The translations under genes were made by a program, and so were the position numbers. A stretch of 64,000 bases of DNA, from assembly GCA_000831005.1 (NCBI GenBank), contig CP007152.1, positions 3,658,001 to 3,722,000 of the forward strand. Direction: 5' to 3'. Every line of letters begins with the position of its first letter. Positions within the stretch are counted from its first letter, which is position 1. Source of the DNA: Marinobacter salarius (GTDB lineage Bacteria; Pseudomonadota; Gammaproteobacteria; Pseudomonadales; Oleiphilaceae). Shown here in pieces: positions 9,191-19,202 of the stretch. Below the pieces are notes generated by a model. That model searched no databases and was not told the origin of the DNA. It worked only from the letters and a program-made list of their open reading frames with translations.

Positions 9191-9817
9191 ATGAAACAGT
9201 TTAGTGCAGAGATTCTCAACGAGTACGGCCCCTTCCACGGAGCTGAGCAGATCCATGGGGTTACATTCGATGGGGAGCGCGTCTGGTTTGCATCCGGTGA
9301 CAAACTGAATGCAATCGATCCGGATAGCGGCAAGCCGGTCGATTCCCTTAGTGTGCCAGCACAAGCTGGGACCGCTTTCGACGGGCACCATATCTTTCAG
9401 ATTGCGGACAGCCAGATTCAAAAGGTTGATCCAAAAACCGGCGAGGTACTTGGAACCATCCCTGCGCCAGACGGCTGCTCGGGGCTGGCATGGGCGGAAG
9501 GGTCTCTCTGGGTGGGGCAGTATCAGGCGTGCAAGATTCATCAGCTGGACCCGCAAACAGGGAAGGTTCTTCGTAGCATCGAATCCAACCGACATGTGAC
9601 CGGTGTTACCTGGATCGACAGCGAACTTTGGCACGCCACCTGGGACGGTGACGACAATGAGATCAGGCAGATCGACCCTCAGACCGGGGACGTTCTGAAA
9701 AGCATTGCAATGCCGTCCGGCGTTGGCATATCGGGGCTTGAGGCAGATGGCCGTAGTCGCTTCTTCTGCGGAGGCGGGAAGAGTGGAAAATTGAGGGTTG
9801 TTCGTTGTCCGGATTAA
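9191..9817 (+). CDS. Beta-propeller protein (PQQ/Vgb/glutamine-cyclotransferase-like repeats)
   Basis: This is a 208-residue protein without a signal peptide, built from about four repeats of the pattern W/F-x-A/V-x-x-D-x-x-I-x-x-I/V-D-P-x-T-G-x-V. Examples are LNAIDPDSGKPV, IQKVDPKTGEVL, IHQLDPQTGKVL and IRQIDPQTGDVL. This blade signature occurs in Vgb, SMP-30-like and glutaminyl-cyclotransferase propellers. It is short for a closed propeller, so it may dimerise or be a partial propeller. GACCAGGAGACGACC before the ATG supplies a good ribosome site. It probably forms a pair with the preceding HTH protein. Function is unknown. Confidence 0.65.
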   Translation: MKQFSAEILNEYGPFHGAEQIHGVTFDGERVWFASGDKLNAIDPDSGKPVDSLSVPAQAGTAFDGHHIFQIADSQIQKVDPKTGEVLGTIPAPDGCSGLAWAEGSLWVGQYQACKIHQLDPQTGKVLRSIESNRHVTGVTWIDSELWHATWDGDDNEIRQIDPQTGDVLKSIAMPSGVGISGLEADGRSRFFCGGGKSGKLRVVRCPD

Positions 9818-9879
9818 CTGCCAAAACCATCCATGGACAGGTGGCGCAGTGGGGTTGTTGCAGGCGCATCCTACGCATC

Positions 9880-11123
9880 CTAGATGTCTCGTGATTCAAA
9901 CTCCGTATTGCGCGGATCAAGTTCCTCAACCCCCAATCCTGCTTCCGGAGTGACGGTGTAGTACTGCTCCTGCTGCTCCACAGTCGGGTGTTGGCGCTTC
10001 GGCCCCGCCACCATGAACAGGATCAGCCTCCCAGCATCAGGGCATTGCTGACGAAAAGGCCCCGCGGCCCCAGAAAGTCCATGAACAGGGAACTGATCAG
10101 CGGGCCGATGATGCTGCCAATGCCATAACTCAGTAACAGCGCTGTGCTTGCTGCGGTGATCTGGTGGGTTTCCATCAGGTCATTGGTGATGGCCACAGCG
10201 ATGGGGTAGATGGCAGCGCTGATACCCATGTACAACCCGACAAACAGCACCAGGCCACCATGCTGATGTTGCCAATAGCAGCGGCAGCCAGGCTGCACAC
10301 GGCAGCGACGATGGCGGCCACCAGCATGACCCGGTATCGGTCGAAGCGGTCGCACAGTTGCCCGATGGGCCAGGCCATCAGCATGGCAGCCACGATGGCC
10401 GAAGCATGAAGTTGGAGAGCTGCCCGAGGTTCAGCCAATCTGATTGGCGTACACTGGCCCCATGGCATAGAAGGCACTGATGAGCAGCCCGGCGATCAGT
10501 GCGCCGAGCGTGCCCGTTGGTGACTTGTTATAGAGTTTACGTAATGACAGGCGTTCACCCTGCGAAACCGACGGTGACTCCCGGCGGGTCATTGTCAGGG
10601 GCGTGAGGGCGAGAACCACCAGGATGGTTGCCAGGGAGAAGGGAATAAAGCCCGCCGGGTCGGCAACGCGTATCAGCACCTGACCTCCGGCGGTGGATAG
10701 GAAGAAGATGACCTGGTAAATGGCAAACAGGCTGGCCCGGTTACGGTTGTCGGCCTTGCTGCTGAACCAGCTTTCCATCACGATCATCAGGCCGGCCATT
10801 ACGAAGCCGCCAACGGCCCGTAGGCCACCCCAGAGTCCGGCCTGGACGGCCATTGGATAAATCAGTATTGAGGCAGAAAGCACCGCAGCGAAAACCGCGA
10901 ACGCGCGGATGTGTCCCACCTTTTCAATGATTCGCCCGGCATAGAGCGTGCCGGCCACAAAGCCGATGGAGTAGAACGCCAGGATCCAACCGATCACACT
11001 GGCGCTGAAGTCTTCGATGCTGAGCCTGAGCCCCAGCAGGGTCATGAGGAAAGCGTTACCCGCGATGAGCAGAATGATGCTCAGGATCATTGACGTCAGG
11101 CTGATGATGGTTTGCCGCATCAA
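9880..11123 (-). CDS. MFS transporter (YcaD-like), four frameshifts
   Basis: The reconstructed permease has about 415 residues and 12 membrane segments, similar in layout to E. coli YcaD. Visible signatures include GRIIEKVGHIRAFA after TM2, VMESWFSSKADNRNRASLFA, and WPIGQLCDRFDRYRVM in the second half. Breaks lie near 10027, 10262, 10405 and 10432. Each is repaired by one base in a doublet or triplet of C or G. The last repair gives a soluble tail with TVTPEAGLGVEELDPR and a stop at 9880-9882. The gene converges on the propeller gene, leaving about 60 bases between them. The substrate cannot be inferred. Confidence 0.72.
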
Positions 11124-11294
11124 TCGTCCGTCCCCGCTTGTCCGCTAGTCTGGATGTCCGTATAAGTTTGTGGGGTTGTGCGGAAATACTGTAGTGATGG
11201 TCTCGCTTGAATTAAAGGGGCCCATCCGATCCGTCTGTGGTGTGAATTCGTGCGCTGTTGAGAACAGCGCTTCAGAGGTGAGGTAGAAAGTTCA

Positions 11295-11522
11295 TTGACG
11301 CCGGAACAAATCGATACCCTGCTGGAAACCATCCCCGACGCCCGTGACGGTCTCACCCGCACGGAGCGGATCATTCTCTATGTGTTACACGAAACCCAGC
11401 GTGAGTTAAAAGGTCGTAACGTGCCAACGGTTATGCTCTATGGCCGGGTGGTGGAATACGTCAACATCAGCGAAGCGGAGCTCCATGTCTATCTGGACAG
11501 GTTGGGTGTGAGGGGCGGCTGA
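11295..11522 (+). CDS. Small conserved hypothetical protein, 75 residues
   Basis: It starts at TTG (11295) and reads MTPEQIDTLLETIPDARDGL, followed by a helical region (RTERIILYVLHETQRELKGR) and VPTVMLYGRVVEYVNISEAE. It is predicted soluble and mostly helical, with no cysteines. The sequence looks like a conserved protein rather than chance ORF, because hydrophobic and charged residues alternate in helix-like periodicity. It sits between the divergent MFS gene and the nuo operon. A weak ribosome site (GAGGTAGAAAG) precedes the TTG. Function is unknown. Confidence 0.6.
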   Translation: MTPEQIDTLLETIPDARDGLTRTERIILYVLHETQRELKGRNVPTVMLYGRVVEYVNISEAELHVYLDRLGVRGG

Positions 11523-11625
11523 GTTGCCCCAGGTCATTGATTTTCGCCGTTCATTATTTGCGCAAACGCTAATCCACTGTTAGGTTTCTAGTCAGGGCTT
11601 CATCCTGAATTCATAGGGAGAGCGC

Positions 11626-12042
11626 ATGGCAGACACCGTCACTGACTTGCTGGTCCGCTACTGGGCCACCGGCTTCTTCATCGTTGCCACATTGGGCCTT
11701 TGTGCCTTTATGGTGGGTGCCTCCAGCTTGCTTGGAGGGCGTAGCCGGGGTGTCAGCAAATCCCTCCCTTTCGAGTCCGGCATCGTCGGCACCGGTGATG
11801 CCAGACAACGCTTTTCCGTCAAGTTTTATCTGGTCGCGATGCTGTTCGTGATCTTCGATATCGAAGCCGTGTTCCTGTTTGCCTGGGCCATTGTCATTCC
11901 CGACGTGGGCTGGACAGGATTCTGGGGCGCGGCGGTTTTTATCCTGATTCTGCTGGCCGGTCTGCTCTATGACAGTCGTACCGGTGCCCTGGACTGGGCC
12001 CCGGAATCATCCAGCGGTAGACCTCGTAGTCCGGCAGGCTGA
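11626..12042 (+). CDS. nuoA: NADH-quinone oxidoreductase subunit A
   Basis: This is a 138-residue membrane subunit with three transmembrane helices and the first gene of the complex I operon. Typical features are the FESGIVGTGDARQRFSVKFYL loop between TM1 and TM2 and the IFDIEAVFLFAWA segment with its conserved acidic pair at the quinone-site region. AGGGAGAGCGC precedes the ATG. About 100 bases upstream, 11523-11625, must carry the operon promoter unless transcription reads through from the small gene before it. The frame is intact. Confidence 0.93.
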   Translation: MADTVTDLLVRYWATGFFIVATLGLCAFMVGASSLLGGRSRGVSKSLPFESGIVGTGDARQRFSVKFYLVAMLFVIFDIEAVFLFAWAIVIPDVGWTGFWGAAVFILILLAGLLYDSRTGALDWAPESSSGRPRSPAG

Positions 12043-12113
12043 TTCAACGCACCCGATTACGGCGCGGGCCAACGGTGATTTCGCTGTTGGGACCAGCGCC
12101 CATGGAGCGCAGC

Positions 12114-12790
12114 ATGTCCTACACACTGACCAGAGCGGAACCTTCGCCGGAAGGTGACACGCGATACCCGGTAAGGCAACAGGAACCGTCGGAAGATCCG
12201 GTGAAACGCCAGCTTGAACGCAATGTGTTCACCGGCAAGCTGAGCGACGTTCTCAATTCCGCGGTCAACTGGGGCCGCAAGAATTCCCTTTGGCCCTACA
12301 ACTTCGGGCTGTCCTGCTGCTACGTGGAAATGACCACGGCCTTCACCGCGCCCCACGACATTGCCCGTTTCGGCTCCGAAGTTATCCGCGCATCGCCCCG
12401 ACAGGCGGATTTCATGGTGATTGCCGGCACCTGCTTTATCAAGATGGCACCGGTGATCCAGCAACTGTACGACCAGATGCTGGAACCCAAGTGGGTAATC
12501 TCCATGGGCTCCTGCGCAAACTCCGGCGGTATGTACGACATCTACTCGGTGGTGCAGGGCGTCGACAAGTTCCTGCCAGTGGATGTGTATGTGCCGGTTG
12601 CCCGCCCCGGCCAGAGGCCTTTCTGCAGGGGTTGCAGTTGCTGCAGGACTCCATCCAGGAAGAACGCCGCCCGCTGTCCTGGGTGGTGGGCGATCAGGGG
12701 GTCTATCGGGCGGAGATGCCGTCCCAGCGTGAAAAATGGCGGGACCAGCGCATCCAGGCCACCGAACTGAGAACGCCGGACAAACTGTGA
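12114..12790 (+). CDS. nuoB: NADH-quinone oxidoreductase subunit B, one frameshift
   Basis: This subunit carries the terminal iron-sulfur cluster N2 that passes electrons to quinone. The ATG at 12114 has GGAG six bases upstream; an in-frame ATG at 12102 is weaker. Cluster ligands appear in GLSCCYVEM (adjacent Cys pair) and GSCANSGG. The last ligand, in PGCPPRPEA, appears only after repairing a break at the GG doublet 12596-12597 (GG should be GGG). The repaired frame ends at the TGA at 12788-12790, which overlaps the GTG start of nuoCD. Confidence 0.9.
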
Positions 12791-14547
12791 CAAACGCAAC
12801 GATGACGACAGGCACCGCTGACTTCGAGAGCCTGCTGGGCGATTTTAGAGAGGATGTACTGCATGTACAGCCCACGCTGACGGGCATGCCCGTATTCTGG
12901 GTATCTCGTGAGAGCATCGTGGATATCCTGACCCACTTGAAGCGGCAACCAGCGCCATTTTCCATGCTCTATGACCTGTCGGCCGTGGATGAGCGCTTGC
13001 GTGGTCACAGGAGCGGTCTGCCAGAGGCTGACTTCACCGTGTTCTACCACTTGCTGTCGGTGGAGCGTAATGAAGACCTGATCCTGAAGGTTGGGCTGCC
13101 AGAGAGCGATTTGCGGGTGCCCACCGTTAGCAACGTCTTCGCCAATGCCAACTGGTACGAGCGGGAAATTCTGGACATGTTTGGCATCGCCGTCGCCGGA
13201 CACCCGCATCCGGAGCGGATACTGATGCCGCCGACCTGGACAGGCCACCCGCTGCGGAAGGATTACCCCGCCCGGGCCACCGAGTTTGATCCCTACACCT
13301 TGACCGTGGAAGGCCAAGATGCCGAACAGGAAGCCATGCGGTTCGACCCGGAAGCCTGGGGCATGCAGCGTGAACGCGACGGGGCGGAGTTCATGTTCCT
13401 CAACCTGGGGCCCAACCACCCATCCGCCCATGGGGCTTTCCGCATCGTGCTGCAACTGGACGGTGAGGAAATCGTCGATTGCGTGCCAGACATTGGCTAC
13501 CACCACCGGGGCGCCGAGAAAATGGCAGAGCGCCAGTCCTGGCACAGTTTTATTCCCTACACCGATCGCATTGACTACACCGGTGGCGTGATGAACAACC
13601 TGCCTTATGTGCTGGCCGCAGAAAAACTGGCCGGTATTGAGGTGCCGGACAGGGTGAAGGTGATTCGGGTGATGATGGCCGAGATGTTCCGCATCACCAG
13701 CCATCTGTTGTTCCTCGGGACGTACCTGCAGGATCTGGGGGCCATGACGCCGGTGTTCTACACGTTCAGCGACCGGCAGCGGGGCTACGAGGTGATTGAA
13801 GGCATTACCGGGTTTCGCATGCACCCGGCCTGGTACCGCATTGGCGGTGTGATGCAGGACCTGCCACAGGGTTGGGAAAAACTGGTGCAGGGCTTTCTGG
13901 ACTGGATGCCCGCACGCCTGAAGGAATACGAACGGGCGATGATGGAAAACGCCATCGTGCGCGAGCGGACTCGCCATGTGGCAGCCTTCAATACAGCCGA
14001 GGCACTGGAGTGGGGAGTGACCGGGCCTAACCTGCGGGCCACCGGCTGCGATTTTGATTTGCGTAAGCAGCGGCCTTACTCCGGTTATGAACAGTTCGAT
14101 TTTGAGGTGCCGCTGGGCGACAACGGGGATGTGTTCGACCGGGGTCAGTTGCGTATCGATGAAATGCGCCAGAGCCTTCGAATCATCCAGCAGTGCGTCA
14201 ACAACATGCCCGCGGGTGACTACAAGGCAGATCATCCGCTGACGACGCCACCACCCCGGGAACGCATGCTCCAGCACATTGAAACCCTCATTACCCACTT
14301 CCTGCAGGTGTCCTGGGGGCCGGTGCTGGAACCCAATGAATCCCTGCAGATGATTGAGGCCACCAAGGGCATCAACAGTTATTACCTGACGAGTGACGGC
14401 AACACCATGAGCTACCGTACCCGCATCCGCACCCCGAGTTTTCCGCACCTGCAGCAGATACCGGCGGTGATGCGCGGAGGCTTCGTACCGGACCTGATCG
14501 CCCACCTGGGCAGTATCGACTTCGTGATGGCAGACGTGGACCGTTGA
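12787..14547 (+). CDS. nuoCD: NADH-quinone oxidoreductase fused subunit C/D
   Basis: This is a fused 30-kDa/49-kDa subunit of about 586 residues, intact. The N-terminal third is NuoC-like (NANWYERE and KDYPARATEF). The rest is NuoD, with NLGPNHPSAHGAFR, the YHHRGAEKMAE quinone-pocket segment, and DRIDYTGG. The C/D fusion is characteristic of many gammaproteobacteria, including E. coli and Pseudomonas. The GTG at 12787 overlaps the nuoB stop; an in-frame ATG at 12802 is an alternative. The open frame extends further upstream, but that part overlaps nuoB coding sequence. The stop overlaps the nuoE start (TGATG). Confidence 0.93.
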   Translation: MTNATMTTGTADFESLLGDFREDVLHVQPTLTGMPVFWVSRESIVDILTHLKRQPAPFSMLYDLSAVDERLRGHRSGLPEADFTVFYHLLSVERNEDLILKVGLPESDLRVPTVSNVFANANWYEREILDMFGIAVAGHPHPERILMPPTWTGHPLRKDYPARATEFDPYTLTVEGQDAEQEAMRFDPEAWGMQRERDGAEFMFLNLGPNHPSAHGAFRIVLQLDGEEIVDCVPDIGYHHRGAEKMAERQSWHSFIPYTDRIDYTGGVMNNLPYVLAAEKLAGIEVPDRVKVIRVMMAEMFRITSHLLFLGTYLQDLGAMTPVFYTFSDRQRGYEVIEGITGFRMHPAWYRIGGVMQDLPQGWEKLVQGFLDWMPARLKEYERAMMENAIVRERTRHVAAFNTAEALEWGVTGPNLRATGCDFDLRKQRPYSGYEQFDFEVPLGDNGDVFDRGQLRIDEMRQSLRIIQQCVNNMPAGDYKADHPLTTPPPRERMLQHIETLITHFLQVSWGPVLEPNESLQMIEATKGINSYYLTSDGNTMSYRTRIRTPSFPHLQQIPAVMRGGFVPDLIAHLGSIDFVMADVDR

Positions 14548-15061
14548 TGATGGCAACAACACCGCAGACACCTCGGGTTATCGGCACCGACGGATTCGAA
14601 CTTGATCCCGCGGATGAGGCCGCGATGCTGGAAGAAGTAGGGCACTACGAGCAGCCCCAGGCCGCGTGCATTGAGCTCTGAAAATTGTCCAGCGCCGTTA
14701 TGGTTGGGTGCCGGACGGTGCCATTGGCGCTATTGCAAAGGTGCTTGGTATCGGCCCCGCGTCGGTAGAGGGCGTGGCGACCTTCTACAGCCTGATCTTC
14801 CGTCAGCCGGTGGGCCGGCATGTGGTGCTGGTCTGTGACAGCAGTTCCTGTTTTCTGAGCGGTTTCGACGAATTGAAACAGGCGTTGGCGAGCCATCTTG
14901 GAATCGACTATGGCCAGACCACAGAAGACGGCCGGTTCACCCTGCTGCCGGTCTGCTGCCTGGGTGCCTGCGATGGCGCTCCGGCGCTGATGATTGACGA
15001 TGATACCTATGGCCCGGTGTCGCCGGACGACCTGCCGGGCCTGCTGGAGGGTTACCCATGA
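14547..15061 (+). CDS. nuoE: NADH-quinone oxidoreductase subunit E, one frameshift
   Basis: This is a peripheral-arm subunit with a thioredoxin-like fold and a [2Fe-2S] cluster (N1a). Ligands are visible in CDSSSC and CLGAC. As written, the frame stops at 14679-14681 after IEL. Adding one G after 14675 gives IEALKIVQRRYGWVPDGAI, the usual NuoE sequence, and runs to the TGA at 15059-15061. That stop overlaps the nuoF ATG by two bases. The start is the first of two consecutive ATGs overlapping the nuoCD stop. Confidence 0.9.
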
Positions 15062-16440
15062 GCGAGTCCATTTCCAGCCAGCGAACATCCGTGCGTTATC
15101 GCAGCCGGCTGTTGCAACCGGAGGCGGACCGTCATCCGGATACCCATCCGCTGACCTGGCGGCTGCGGGACGACGGCGAAGTGATCTGGCTTGACGAATA
15201 CCTGCGCAAGGAAGGCTACCAGTCGATTCGCAATGCGCTGGACAATGGCGACCCTCAGGCCATCATCGCCACCATGAAAGACGCCAATGTACGAGGTCGC
15301 GGCGGTGCAGGCTTTTCCGCCGGGCTCAAGTGGAGCCTGACCCTGCAGGGCGGCGACATGCCCCGGGGCTACCTGATCTGCAATGCGGACGAAATGGAAC
15401 CAGGCACCTTCAAGGACCGCCTGCTGATGGAGCAACAGCCTCACCTGCTGATCGAAGGCATGATTCTGGGGGCTTTGGCCAACAATTCCTTTTACGGCTA
15501 CATCTTCCTACGCGGTGAATACGTGGAGGCAGCTCGAGTTCTGAACCGAGCTCTGGACGAAGCCAGGGAGGCCGGTTGGCTGGGCGCCAGCATTAATGGC
15601 AGCGGCTTTGATTTCGACATTGCCGTGCATACCGGCGCAGGGCGGTACATCTGTGGCGAGGAAACCGCACTGATCAATTCGCTGGAAGGCAAACGGGCCA
15701 ACCCCCGTGCCAAGCCGCCGTTCCCGGGCCAGTCCGGGGCCTGGGGCAAACCCTCTGTGGTGAACAATGTGGAAACCCTGTGCAACGTGCCGGCGGTGAT
15801 CCTCAAGGGTGCGGACTGGTATCAGGCACTATCCGGTGATCGCACTGACGACGGTGGCAGCAAACTCTATGGCGTGTCCGGCCCGGTGGAGAAGCCCGGC
15901 CTGTGGGAATTGCCCATGGGGACAACCGGCGCAGAAATCCTTGAGCGGGCTGGGGGTATGCGTGGCAACCGATCACTCAAGGCCTGGCTGCCAGGCGGCG
16001 CCAGCACCGGGTTTCTGTTGCCGGAGCATCTCGAGCTGCCGCTGGATTTCGACACCGTGGGCAAAGAAGGCAGTCGTCTGGGGACGGGATTGCTGACGGT
16101 GGTGCCTCAGGAACAGAGCATGGTGGCGCTGATGCGCAACCTGGAGGAGTTTTTTGCGCGGGAATCCTGTGGCTGGTGCACCCCCTGTCGGGACGGGCTG
16201 CCGTGGACGGTCAAACTGCTGTGGGCACTGGAACTGGGGCAGGGTGAAACTGGCGATATCGAACTACTGGACAAGCTGGCGGCGGACTGCGGCCCAGGGC
16301 TGACCTTCTGCGCCCATGCGCCCGGCGCCGCCATGCCGTTACAGACGGCCCTCAAACACTTCCGGCAGGAGTTTGAGCAGGGCGTCAGCAAACCCAGGGG
16401 TAAGGCCCATCAGGACCCGATTCCGGTGGGAGAAGTCTGA
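15058..16440 (+). CDS. nuoF: NADH-quinone oxidoreductase subunit F
   Basis: This is the 460-residue NADH-oxidising flavoprotein, intact. The FMN/NADH site is seen as RGRGGAGFSAGLKW at about residues 79-92 and as CGEETALINSLEGKRANPR. The N3 [4Fe-4S] ligands lie in ESCGWCTPCRDG plus the distal Cys in GLTFCAHAPGA. It delivers electrons from NADH to the iron-sulfur chain in NuoE and NuoG. The C-terminus ends with a short basic tail. It overlaps nuoE by four bases. Confidence 0.95.
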   Translation: MSESISSQRTSVRYRSRLLQPEADRHPDTHPLTWRLRDDGEVIWLDEYLRKEGYQSIRNALDNGDPQAIIATMKDANVRGRGGAGFSAGLKWSLTLQGGDMPRGYLICNADEMEPGTFKDRLLMEQQPHLLIEGMILGALANNSFYGYIFLRGEYVEAARVLNRALDEAREAGWLGASINGSGFDFDIAVHTGAGRYICGEETALINSLEGKRANPRAKPPFPGQSGAWGKPSVVNNVETLCNVPAVILKGADWYQALSGDRTDDGGSKLYGVSGPVEKPGLWELPMGTTGAEILERAGGMRGNRSLKAWLPGGASTGFLLPEHLELPLDFDTVGKEGSRLGTGLLTVVPQEQSMVALMRNLEEFFARESCGWCTPCRDGLPWTVKLLWALELGQGETGDIELLDKLAADCGPGLTFCAHAPGAAMPLQTALKHFRQEFEQGVSKPRGKAHQDPIPVGEV

Positions 16441-16470
16441 GCAAAAGTCATCGAAGGATAGGCAGGCAAC

Positions 16471-19202
16471 ATGGCGACGATTCACGTGGATGGACAACGC
16501 TATACGGTCAATGGAGCCCACAACCTGCTCCAGGCGTGTCTGTCCCTCGGCCTGGATATTCCCTATTTCTGCTGGCACCCGGCCATGGGCAGTGTGGGTG
16601 CCTGTCGCCAGTGCGCGGTCAAACAGTATAAGGACAAGGACGACGACAAGGGCATGGTGGTGATGTCCTGCATGACGCCCGCCGCGGACCAGACCCGCAT
16701 TGATATCGACGATGAGGAAGCCAAAGCCTTCCGCGCCAGTGTGGTGGAGTGGCTGATGATCAACCATCCCCATGACTGCCCGGTGTGCGAGGAGGGCGGG
16801 CATTGTCACCTGCAGGACATGACGGTGATGACCGGCCATGATCGCCGCCGTTACCGGTTCCGCAAGCGCACGCGCCGGAACCAGTATCTGGGGCCGTTCA
16901 TTGCCCATGAGATGAACCGGTGCATTACCTGTTACCGCTGTGTGCGTTTTTACAACGACTACGCTGGTGGTACCGACCTGGGGGCCTTTGGTGCCAAGGA
17001 TAATGTCTATTTCGGTCGCTACGAAGAAGGCATTCTGGAAAGCCCCTTCGCCGGCAATCTTACGGAAGTATGCCCCACCGGCGTGTTCACGGATCAGAGC
17101 CATTCCGAACGTTACACCCGCAAGTGGGATTTGCAGTTTGCGCCCGGCATCTGCCACCAGTGTTCAATGGGCTGCAACATCAGCCCGGGGGAGCGGTACG
17201 GAGAGTTGCGCCGTATTGAAAATCGCTACCACGGTGAGTTGAACGGGTATTTCCTCTGTGACCGGGGCCGGTTCGGCTATGGTTACGTCAACCGGGCAGA
17301 TCGGCCGCGACTGCCGGAATGTCGGGAATCGTCAGACAGTGAGCCGGTCAGCCTCGAAGTGGACACCGCTCTGGCCCGTATCAGCGACGCTCTGCGCCAT
17401 TCCCGCCGGGTGATCGGCATCGGCTCGCCACGGGCCAGCCTGGAGAGTAATCACCAGTTGCAGGCATTGGTCGGCGTGGAAAATTTCTCCACCGGCATTG
17501 AGGCGCGGGAACAGGCCTGCCTTGACCTGATGAATCATCTGCAACGCCATACCGGCCTGCCAACGCCCACGCCCCGCGAGATGGAAGATCACGACGCCGT
17601 GCTGGTTCTGGGCGAAGACCCGGTCCAGAGCGCCGGTCGTCTGAGTTTGAGCCTTCGTCAGGCCGCGCTGTCGCGTCGTGAGGCACTGGGCGAGACCATT
17701 GGTGTGCCCGCCTGGAATGCCGAAGCCCTCAAAACCCTGGCGCAGGATCGTTACCACCCGCTGTTTATCGCCTGGCCTACGACAACGGAGCTGGACGATG
17801 TGGCTGCGGCTCGTTATGCTTGAGTCCCGATGAGATTGCCAGCCTTGGCTTTGCGGTGGCCCATCGGATCGACCCGGCCGCCCCGCCAGTGGAAGGGCTT
17901 TCTGAGGCCATGGTTGAGGCTGCTGAAACCATTGCCACTGCTTTAATGGCGGCGGAGCGCCCTTTGGTGGTGAGTGGTGGATCGCTGGCCTCCGAACCGG
18001 TACTGGAAGCGGCCGGGAATGTGGCCCGAGCATTGTCCCGGCGCGCAAAACGGGGAGGGCTGGCACTGATACGGCGCGAGGCCAACAGCACGGGCTTGTC
18101 CATGATGGGCGGCCAACCGCTGGACCGGGCACTGGAGGAGCTGGCTAAAGGCCACGCGGATGCGGTGGTGGTGCTGGAAAACGACCTGTTCCAACGACTG
18201 CCCCGGCAAACGGTGGATACAGCACTGGCGCAGGCAGAGATCTGCGTGGTGCTTGATCATCAACGCACAGCAACGGCCGAGCGCGCCACCTTCCTGCTGT
18301 CCGCGGCCAGTTTCGCGGAGGCGGACGGTACGCTGGTTAATCTGGAGGGCCGGGCGCAACGCTTCTTCCAGGTATATGACCCCGGTTACATGCGGCCGGA
18401 AAGCCGTATTCATGAAAGCTGGCGCTGGTTGCACGCACTGGCGGTGAACATGCAAGGCGAGAAGGCCGGTGATATCACCCTGGATACCGTCATCGCAGCG
18501 TGTGTTGAGGCCCATCCAGAGCTGGGAGGAATGCAGGAGGCTGCTCCCGCCTCACACTACCGAATTGACGGCCTGCAGCTTGCGCGGGAGCCCCACCGGT
18601 ACAGTGGCCGTACCTCCATGCGGGCCAACCAGAACGTCAGCGAACCACGGGTACCGCAGGACCCGGATTCCGCGTTTGCCTATTCCATGGAGGGCTACAG
18701 CGGTTATCACGAGCCCCGGCAGCAGGTGCCCTTTGCCTGGGCGCCTGGCTGGAACTCGCCCCAGGCCTGGAACAAGTTTACCGACGAAGTAGGCGGGCAT
18801 TTGCGCGGCGGTGACCCCGGCGTGCGTTTGGTGTGTCCGGTCCCGGGGCAGGGCCATTACAGCCTGCCGCCTCAACGTGCCGAGGGCGTCGAAAGTGGAG
18901 AACGCTCGCCAGCTTTACGGGCTCTGATTCTGCCAAGACTGTTCGGTGGCGAAGAGACGTCCTCATTGGCCGTGCCCATTCAGGAGCGTACGCAAACGCC
19001 CAGTGTCACCCTGAGCATGGATGACGCTGAACACTTGTCGATCCGGGGCGGTGACACGGTGACCATTCTTGGGGAAGCGCTATCGGTGGTTCAGCAGGAT
19101 GGCTGGCCCAAAGGCTGGATCGGTCTTCCGGCCGGGCTGTTTGCCGGACTGCTTCCGGGAGAGCCAGTCGCACTGGATAACTCCGCCGGAGGTGAACCAT
19201 GA
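16471..19202 (+). CDS. nuoG: NADH-quinone oxidoreductase subunit G, one frameshift
   Basis: This is the large iron-sulfur subunit, about 910 residues after repair, like E. coli NuoG. Ligands appear in YFCWHPAMGSVGACRQC, HPHDCPVCEEGGHCHLQD, RCITCYRCVRF and CPTGVFTD. An extra molybdopterin-type cluster motif, CHQCSMGCNISPG, is also present, as in E. coli. The frame stops at 17821-17823 after AAARYA. Adding one T in the TT at 17820-17821 restores RYALSPDEIASLGFAVAHRI and continues to 19202. The stop overlaps the nuoH ATG. The C-terminal half is a formate-dehydrogenase-like domain without visible cofactor ligands, as is usual. Confidence 0.92.

Noticed and set aside
12703..14571. Very long open frame on the minus strand opposite nuoCD
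   Set aside because: It is the complement of a high-GC gene; it has no domain or ribosome-site support, while the plus strand is a clear NuoCD.
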